A stretch of 46,281 nucleotides of DNA from a virus. The notes under the pieces are model-generated. The model was not told the DNA's origin. It worked only from the letters and a program-made list of their open reading frames with translations, and made no database searches. Where the stretch lies: positions 1 to 46,281 of the IMG/VR virus record IMGVR_UViG_3300038999_000010, one strand, 5' to 3'. Each line of letters opens with the position of its first letter. Position 1 is the stretch's first letter. Below, piece by piece: positions 41,787 to 46,281 of this stretch. The position numbers were made by a program, and so were the translations under genes.

Positions 41787-41918
41787 TTATTCAGCTTCTT
41801 CAATATCTTCAAGTACGCAAGCTTTGACATAATCACAAGCTTCGTCACGATTCATTTCATTGTCAGCAATACAACAAGCCATTTCTTCAAGTAGTGCCAA
41901 TGTCACTTCAAATTTCAT
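41787..41918 (-). CDS. 43-residue acidic protein
   Basis: I read this short gene directly: start at 41918 with AGGA 8 bases upstream, beginning MKFEVTLALLEEMACCIADN and ending in acidic residues. It has two helices and four Cys in the sequence. The well-formed ribosome binding site and motif copy upstream support a real gene. Function unknown. Confidence 0.5.
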   Translation of the reverse strand: MKFEVTLALLEEMACCIADNEMNRDEACDYVKACVLEDIEEAE

Positions 41919-41954
41919 GTTGTTTTCCTGTTGGGGTAATTGTGTTGCAAAAAT

Positions 41955-42299
41955 TTAAGCTACTACCAGCTTTTCATCTAATTTTTGGAATAATTCCATG
42001 TAAAATAATTGCGAACTCATAGTAAAACCACTGTCACAAAAGACAAATTGCCAAGTATCAATTTTTTCGTTTAAATAATTAAAAAGTTGTTCGTAGTTCC
42101 AAAAAACAGAGAATTGAATAACAACCTCACCTTTATCAAATCGCCCCCAACTAACGTTAGCATCAAAGCCAATATCATCAGCAAAGGTTGATTGTTTGAA
42201 TTCAACGGTAAAATTACCGTACTCTTCGACTATTTCTAAAAAGGCTTTCATTCCCTCTTTTTCTTTATCATCAGCCCATTCGGGCAATTGATTTTCCAT
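41955..42299 (-). CDS. hypothetical protein of the right cassette
   Basis: The ATG at 42299 has AAGGA 6 bases upstream and gives 114 residues; an earlier start has no spacing. The acidic N-terminus (MENQLPEWADDKEKEG) is followed by a mixed alpha/beta region (VVIQFSVFWNYEQLFNYL, WQFVFCDSGF). It is soluble, with no motif recognised, and is one of five small genes downstream of the methyltransferase. Confidence 0.6.
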   Translation of the reverse strand: MENQLPEWADDKEKEGMKAFLEIVEEYGNFTVEFKQSTFADDIGFDANVSWGRFDKGEVVIQFSVFWNYEQLFNYLNEKIDTWQFVFCDSGFTMSSQLFYMELFQKLDEKLVVA

Positions 42300-42334
42300 G
42301 TTCATTCCTTATAAAATCGGGTTATTTGGTTGCA

Positions 42335-42547
42335 TTAATAGTTATCAGGCCAAAGCGCTTCTATTTTTTTTCGTGTGTCTTCAGTGACATTACAAAGATA
42401 ACAAGGCTTATAAAATCTTTTGCCTGACTCTATTAATTTTGGTAATTCGTTTAAGTGAATAAACGGGTTAGGTGATACAGAATGATAAAGACGCTCATAA
42501 AACGCTTTCGCTTCTTCTTCCGATGTATCATGAATAACGGCGCTCAT
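42335..42547 (-). CDS. hypothetical protein with a CYLC pair
   Basis: This ORF encodes 70 residues with an excellent AGGAGG site 9 bases upstream. It starts MSAVIHDTSEEEAKAFYERL and carries PCYLCNV near residue 50, a single cysteine pair. It lies just downstream of the methyltransferase and probably belongs to the same transcript. Function unknown. Confidence 0.6.
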   Translation of the reverse strand: MSAVIHDTSEEEAKAFYERLYHSVSPNPFIHLNELPKLIESGKRFYKPCYLCNVTEDTRKKIEALWPDNY

Positions 42548-42585
42548 AGCCTTATGCCTCCTAAATTCGGGCTATTCTGTTCAGT

Positions 42586-44028
42586 TTATGCAGCTATTCG
42601 CTGCTCGTTTGTGCCAATATTGGCGATGACTAAAGCTTGGGCTACTGGTGGGCAAACTGCGTTACCACATCGAGCCACTTGTTTAGCTTTTGATAATTTC
42701 TTGCCGTTACTGTCATGGCTAATTTGGTAATCTGACGGAAACCCCATAGCCGCAAATAATTCATCAGGATCAAATATTCTTAAGAAAATATCGACTATTT
42801 GATACCGCTCACCTTTAACCGTAACTATTGCAAAACGGTCTTTTGTGGTTATGGTGTCAATTGGTTCGTCAACACTCACAGCACCACCTGTGCCGTAATA
42901 CTTAATAAGAAACGCTCTAACTTCCCCTAAATGATTTCCTCCGGCTGAAATGGTATGCAATGGCTCATTCATAGAATGACCAACGTTTGTACCTCTAAAC
43001 TTAATTACACTGGCTGTTACTAAACCAAAGTGACCCCCTTTAACCTGTGCGCAAAGCGTTCTCATAGGTTCATTAGCATCAAAGTTTCTTTGGCTTGATG
43101 AATTAGCAAACTCAGTAATAAACGGAACTGCGGCATGTTCAGGTACAAAAAAAGGGTCGTCACAATTAACAACGTACTTTTCAATTCCTTTGAATATTCG
43201 TCTCAACGTATTTTCTACTAAAGGCTTTTTGGGCCTATCGAATATAGAGCGAATAGGTTTTGACCAATCTATGCACTCGGCAATAGTCCGATATGGTTTT
43301 AGTCCACTGCCTTTTTTACCATGAGTCGGTAAAGGCCAAGTGATAGGCTGGTTGTCATTTCTTGCTACTAAAAACAAGCGTTTTCTAGTGGTCGGCACTC
43401 CATAATCACAAGCCTTTAAAATTTTATGTTCAAGGTCATAACCTAAACCATGTTTAATTTTTTTATATAAAGCTAACTTATATCGGAGGTCATAATTAAA
43501 CTTAAATAAAGCGTGGTAAACGTCTTTGTATGCCGGATTATTTTTTTCTAAACCAGTCGTTAACGCTTTAACAAAACCATTATAGGTTTCACCTTTTCTT
43601 TTATCACAAGGTTTGAAATTGCCTTTTTCATCTTTAACAACAGGCCCCCAAGTTAAAAATTCCTCAACATTTTCTAACATCATCATTCTAAGTGGCACTG
43701 ATGCAGCCCAACGAACAGCAACCCAAGCTAAACCACGAATATTTTTATCAACCGGCTTACCGCCTTTAGCTTTTGAAAAATGCTTACAATCAGGTGAAAA
43801 CCAAGCCAAACCAACAGGACGACCCGCGCAAGCTTCAACGGGGTCTACGTCCCATACAGATTCGCAATAATGCTTTGTTTTGGGATGGTTCAACCTGTGC
43901 ATATTTATGGCATCAACATCATGATTAATGGCAATATCAACATGCCCGTCAATACCTGTACCAATGCCCGTACTTGCACCACCACCACCCGCAAAGTTAT
44001 CAACTGTTATTTCACCTGGTAAAAGCAT
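42586..44028 (-). CDS. dcm: C5-cytosine DNA methyltransferase
   Basis: The ATG at 44028 has AAGGA 9 bases upstream and gives 480 residues; the TTG two codons earlier is too close. Motif I is DNFAGGGGASTGI (10-22), motif IV is SPDCKHFS with the catalytic Cys81, and motif VI is LENVEEF (118-124). DYGVPTTRKRLFLVAR is motif VIII. Conserved C-terminal parts include FLIKYYGTGG and PDELFAAMGFPSDY. Phage enzymes of this type protect their DNA or modify host DNA. It heads the right accessory cassette, under the RHH-linked promoter, and may be paired with the nuclease at 44840. Confidence 0.92.
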   Translation of the reverse strand: MLLPGEITVDNFAGGGGASTGIGTGIDGHVDIAINHDVDAINMHRLNHPKTKHYCESVWDVDPVEACAGRPVGLAWFSPDCKHFSKAKGGKPVDKNIRGLAWVAVRWAASVPLRMMMLENVEEFLTWGPVVKDEKGNFKPCDKRKGETYNGFVKALTTGLEKNNPAYKDVYHALFKFNYDLRYKLALYKKIKHGLGYDLEHKILKACDYGVPTTRKRLFLVARNDNQPITWPLPTHGKKGSGLKPYRTIAECIDWSKPIRSIFDRPKKPLVENTLRRIFKGIEKYVVNCDDPFFVPEHAAVPFITEFANSSSQRNFDANEPMRTLCAQVKGGHFGLVTASVIKFRGTNVGHSMNEPLHTISAGGNHLGEVRAFLIKYYGTGGAVSVDEPIDTITTKDRFAIVTVKGERYQIVDIFLRIFDPDELFAAMGFPSDYQISHDSNGKKLSKAKQVARCGNAVCPPVAQALVIANIGTNEQRIAA

Positions 44029-44040
44029 ATTCAATAATCC

Positions 44041-44253
44041 TTATAAACTATTTGTAATAACGCAGTTCGCTGTCAGTACATCCGAAAACAATTTTCCGTC
44101 CAAATGTAAAAGCCCAGAATCGGCAGCAGGTAAGAACTTAAGCAAATTAGAATGTTTACTGTTCTTTGTTAAATTTCCAACCAACTTAGAATCACGCTTA
44201 ACGTCATAATCAGTACTAAAATCTTTTAATGTGATTTCTATTGCTGGTTTCAT
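44041..44253 (-). CDS. hypothetical protein upstream of the methyltransferase
   Basis: The ATG at 44253 (MKPAIEITLKDFSTDYDVKR) gives 70 residues; an upstream TTG in frame has weaker support. It is the first gene of the leftward cassette, 12 bases before the methyltransferase. No membrane segment or motif is recognised. Function unknown; possibly a regulator or partner of the methyltransferase. Confidence 0.5.
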   Translation of the reverse strand: MKPAIEITLKDFSTDYDVKRDSKLVGNLTKNSKHSNLLKFLPAADSGLLHLDGKLFSDVLTANCVITNSL

Positions 44254-44280
44254 TTTTGTTGCCTGTGAACTGTTCAACTA

Positions 44281-44338
44281 ATTAATGTACGTACAATAAT
44301 ACATTAATATTTTAATGTGTCAATTAAAGTACGTACAA
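44281..44338 (-). promoter_or_regulatory. promoter and operator set of the right cassette
   Basis: On the minus strand TTGACA (44323-44318), a 16-base spacer and TATTAT (44301-44296) read toward the methyltransferase genes. GTACGTACAA flanks the promoter as exact direct repeats at 44287-44296 and 44329-44338, 42 bases (four helical turns) apart, and ATTAATGTA/TACATTAAT (44281-44308) overlaps the -10 region. The divergent RHH protein is the obvious candidate to bind here. Confidence 0.75.
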
Positions 44339-44384
44339 AAACTATATATTGCTATTATTTTTTGTCCGTACTAAAATTCGCAGG

Positions 44385-44564
44385 ATGAAAGATGATAAAA
44401 AAAAGGTCGGTAGACCTGTGAAACCAATTAAAGCAAGTGCTCGCTGTGAGTTCAGGGTTTTACCCAGCAAGAAAGAACAGTATGAAGAAAAGGCCAAAGA
44501 AAAAGGCTTGAAGCTTGGTGCGTGGCTAAAAAGTTTAGCCGATGAAGCTTTAGAGAAAGAATAA
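44385..44564 (+). CDS. ribbon-helix-helix-type transcriptional regulator
   Basis: The ATG at 44385 gives 59 residues: a basic N-terminus (MKDDKKKVGRPVKPIKASA), a beta-strand-like CEFRVLPS, then two helices (KKEQYEEKAKEKG, LKLGAWLKSLADEAL). This order fits the small RHH (Arc/MetJ-like) regulators. The AGG before the start is too close to be a normal ribosome binding site, so the exact start is uncertain. It diverges from the methyltransferase cassette and likely represses it and itself through the repeats in between. Confidence 0.65.
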   Translation: MKDDKKKVGRPVKPIKASARCEFRVLPSKKEQYEEKAKEKGLKLGAWLKSLADEALEKE

Positions 44565-44839
44565 ACTATAATTAAAAGGTAGGGCTTTACGGGGTTCTAT
44601 TTTCACAAATGCAACACTTCTCTACTGAACTGTTGCACCAATCAAAGCATACTCCCGATCACCTAAACCAACGAATGCGGCCTAGCGGATAGGTCAAACC
44701 CCAAAATGCAACACTTTGGGGTAGTCTGGTTAATCGTCACTTTTGCCACATTGGAGACATTACCACTTAACCTGTAGCAATAATTTGGATTAGATTATGT
44801 ATCAATAACACTTCGAAATAAGTGGACTAAAATACCTCA
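44565..44839. other. non-coding stretch with TGCAACA repeats
   Basis: No gene is visible in these 275 bases. AAATGCAACACTT occurs exactly at 44607-44619 and 44704-44716, and TGTTGCA at 44631-44637 is an inverted copy. The second copy sits in the loop of a stem formed by ACCCCAAA (44698-44705) and TTTGGGGT (44715-44722). The 12-bp inverted repeat of the nuclease cassette begins at 44751. A junction or attachment site could lie here, but I cannot show it. Confidence 0.5.
44751..44762. repeat. left copy of the inverted repeat around the nuclease gene
   Basis: TTGGAGACATTA lies 78 bases beyond the 3' end of the nuclease gene. Its exact reverse complement is at 46027-46038. Inward of both copies the next bases are also similar (ACTTAAC against ACTTTAAC). 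Confidence 0.6.
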
Positions 44840-45913
44840 TTAACCTTCGTTCATTAGTAAATTAACCGATTCTATATTCGAAGCTATATCACCAATCTGA
44901 GTGATCATAAAAAGTAGATTATTCGCATTAAAGAAACTCAAAGAGGTTTCAAATTCTTCCCTATAAATAATTGAAGCTTTTCCATTCTCAACAAGTGCTA
45001 ATAACCTACTAGCACTTGAATATTTTGATCCTGATTCATCTAACATACAAAAGTTTGCGCGTAGCAACATATCGCTTAAGAGCTGACCTTGCATGACCCT
45101 TATAGCTCGAGTTACAGTAATAAATTCACTTGTTTCATTTTTAGATATAAATTCTTGAGCAAAACAATCCAAGAATAAGTTCTGTGATAAGTGTTCATTT
45201 TCGAGTTTAATTATGCCAAGTTCAGAACGAACTAAGACAGAGTGCAAATATCCATATTCGGGATCATAGGCTTTTGATTTGTCGGGTTTTTCCGTGAACC
45301 TAATTTCTACAATGATATCTTGTGTTGCAGAGATAACATAATCATTGAAAATTATCTGGCTTACGCAATTGGAGAGCGACTCCATACTTGCTTTTCTTCC
45401 ATTATTTTCAAATTGTTGTTTAGTCTGAATAATCCACCATTGCTGTAGCTCATTTAGCTTTAAACGTGAAGCTATTAGAAGAGGAAAATCAAAACTTCTA
45501 GCGTACGCTGAATATTTCTCTAAGAAGCTAGGACTTATTTTTTTGGTTTCACTATTTTCAGATGTCTTTACTTCTACAAACGCTAAAAGCTTACTTAGTT
45601 TTTTGTCGGGATCATATAGAGAGTCACTCATATTAAATGATGCAAGATAATCAGGAACTTTGTAACCATTATCTATTGATAAACCTTGATCTAATCCATT
45701 AATCGAATTACAGCGGTTCATAATTTTACATAGGAGTAAGAATTCATCCTCTAATAAAAGACCTTCAACTCTTCTTTTAGCTTCAGAGACTCCAAGCTCT
45801 CCGGAAAATTCTGTTAAATAATGTTCAAAATCATCATCAGATGTACAACCAATACTTATTGATTTTAATATCTTCAGCCTTTCAATTGTTGACAGTGCTT
45901 CAATTCCTTGCAT
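44840..45913 (-). CDS. putative PD-(D/E)XK nuclease
   Basis: This ORF encodes 357 residues with AAAGGGG 7 bases before the ATG. A PD-(D/E)XK pattern is visible: Glu57 in LLEDEFLLL, Pro87-Asp88 (KVPDYLASF), about 25 residues later Glu114-Val-Lys116 in AFVEVKTSE, then a helix (PSFLEKYSAYARSFDF) and PLLIASRL. This fits restriction-like or repair nucleases. The C-terminal 200 residues are mixed alpha/beta with no named domain. It lies alone on the minus strand at the phage edge between inverted repeats, and could be a defence or anti-competitor gene, or the partner of the C5 methyltransferase. The nuclease fold is inferred from motifs. Confidence 0.65.
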   Translation of the reverse strand: MQGIEALSTIERLKILKSISIGCTSDDDFEHYLTEFSGELGVSEAKRRVEGLLLEDEFLLLCKIMNRCNSINGLDQGLSIDNGYKVPDYLASFNMSDSLYDPDKKLSKLLAFVEVKTSENSETKKISPSFLEKYSAYARSFDFPLLIASRLKLNELQQWWIIQTKQQFENNGRKASMESLSNCVSQIIFNDYVISATQDIIVEIRFTEKPDKSKAYDPEYGYLHSVLVRSELGIIKLENEHLSQNLFLDCFAQEFISKNETSEFITVTRAIRVMQGQLLSDMLLRANFCMLDESGSKYSSASRLLALVENGKASIIYREEFETSLSFFNANNLLFMITQIGDIASNIESVNLLMNEG

Positions 45914-46026
45914 TTGCTCACCCCTTTAACGAAGAAATAAACAAGGTTAACAGCTTCTTATGGATATTTCTCAGTAAAATGACAAGAAATAATGCATTAG
46001 AAAATATAGGGAAAAATAGTTAAAGT

Positions 46027-46038
46027 TAATGTCTCCAA
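46027..46038. repeat. right copy of the inverted repeat around the nuclease gene
   Basis: TAATGTCTCCAA is the exact reverse complement of 44751-44762. The two copies enclose about 1.29 kb with the single nuclease gene. No target-site duplication is evident next to the copies. Confidence 0.6.
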
Positions 46039-46068
46039 CGCGCACTAAGGAAACATTAGCACTAATAA

Positions 46069-46086
46069 AAGTTTGTGCCAAAACTT
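46069..46086 (-). terminator. hairpin after the 57-aa gene
   Basis: AAGTTT and AAACTT form a 6-bp stem with a 6-base loop, and on the minus strand it is followed by TTATT. It would end the transcript of the gene at the window edge. Confidence 0.5.
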
Positions 46087-46107
46087 AAGACGCTTGGGGT
46101 AAAGAGG

Positions 46108-46281
46108 TTACTTCTTCTTGTTTACCAATTTAACAATTATGGCTGCTATGACTCCAGCCAGTAGAGCAAAGAATATAGTTGGATCTCCGTCCATGTCAGG
46201 TGACGGTTTTTGGGCTCCACCACCAGTACCACCAGCTCCTACGAAAAGGATTATATTATCAAGGGATTGTTCGTTATTCAT
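46108..46281 (-). CDS. 57-residue Gly-rich single-pass membrane protein
   Basis: I read this short gene directly; its ATG is the last codon of the window. It begins MNNEQSLDNIILFVGAGGTG, has a Gly/Pro-rich hinge, one membrane helix (residues about 34-52, IFFALLAGVIAAIIVKL) and a KKK tail, so the C-terminus is probably cytoplasmic. The upstream region with its ribosome binding site lies outside the window. Function unknown. Confidence 0.6.
   Translation of the reverse strand: MNNEQSLDNIILFVGAGGTGGGAQKPSPDMDGDPTIFFALLAGVIAAIIVKLVNKKK

Larger units (their letters stand above)
41628..42579 (-). repeat. five-copy intercistronic motif of the right cassette
   Basis: On the minus strand CACAATTACCCC occurs exactly at 41639-41628, 41781-41770 and 41944-41933, and related forms CCAAATAACCCG (42329-42318) and CAGAATAGCCCG (42579-42568) occur at the two next junctions. 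Each lies between a stop codon and the ribosome binding site of the next gene, 12 to 20 bases before the start. The span given covers the five separate sites. Confidence 0.75.

Noticed and set aside
1-46281. CRISPR arrays, tRNA genes, rRNA genes and insertion sequences with transposases
   Set aside because: No regular spaced repeats, no cloverleaf-type sequence with a CCA-like end, and no transposase-like ORF were seen on reading both strands.

Overview
The window reads as an almost complete lambdoid siphophage, either a prophage or an assembled phage genome. It is AT-rich, and its gene content and codon choice fit a marine Gammaproteobacterium of the Alteromonadales type (Colwellia, Thalassotalea or Pseudoalteromonas-like). 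The host cannot be fixed, because no clear chromosomal gene, tRNA or rRNA was found. Both window ends fall exactly on CDS boundaries (a stop codon at base 1, a start codon at base 46281), so the true phage ends are not visible.

Layout. (1) 1-6075, minus strand: a leftward early operon with small unknown proteins, an AlpA/Xis-like HTH protein, a zinc-finger protein, a phage Dam-type adenine methyltransferase, a coiled-coil protein, and an unusual fusion of RdgC with an FtsK gamma domain. (2) 6100-8354: the immunity region. A CI-like repressor without a self-cleavage domain and a Cro/YdaS-like protein diverge. Three strong sigma70-type promoters (PL, PRM, PR) carry copies of the operator TACAA-N6-TTGTA, and three small plus-strand genes (two of them membrane proteins) lie inside the region. 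(3) 8382-14115: a rightward early region with lambda O- and P-like replication genes, a set of 14-bp iterons inside the O gene (likely origin), a tyrosine recombinase in an unusual central position, a HAD phosphatase, an XRE regulator and a Q-like antiterminator. (4) 14116-15518: an accessory insertion with a 2-TM membrane protein on the opposite strand and a 14-codon microORF, then two tandem terminators suited to Q control. (5) 15519-41122: one long late operon with lysis genes, HNH nuclease, P27-type TerS, TerL, portal, S49 protease, HK97 capsid, connectors, tail tube, a G/GT pair joined by a -1 frameshift, a 1663-aa tape measure, tail tip proteins, fibre and a beta-helix protein with ten 22-residue repeats. 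A 32-bp perfect palindrome closes it. (6) 41217-44564: a minus-strand accessory cassette with small proteins and a C5-cytosine methyltransferase, led by a ribbon-helix-helix regulator. Five of its gene junctions carry a shared motif upstream of the ribosome binding site. (7) 44565-46281: a PD-(D/E)XK-like nuclease flanked by a 12-bp inverted repeat, then a small Gly-rich membrane protein.

How it works together. The repressor shuts PL and PR; on induction the left operon supplies recombination and methylation functions, the right operon replicates DNA through O/P at the iterons, and Q lets polymerase pass the terminators before the lysis, packaging and virion genes. The two methyltransferases probably protect phage DNA from host restriction. 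The most unusual items are the RdgC-FtsK gamma fusion, the intercistronic motif family, the nuclease cassette with inverted repeats, and the central integrase.
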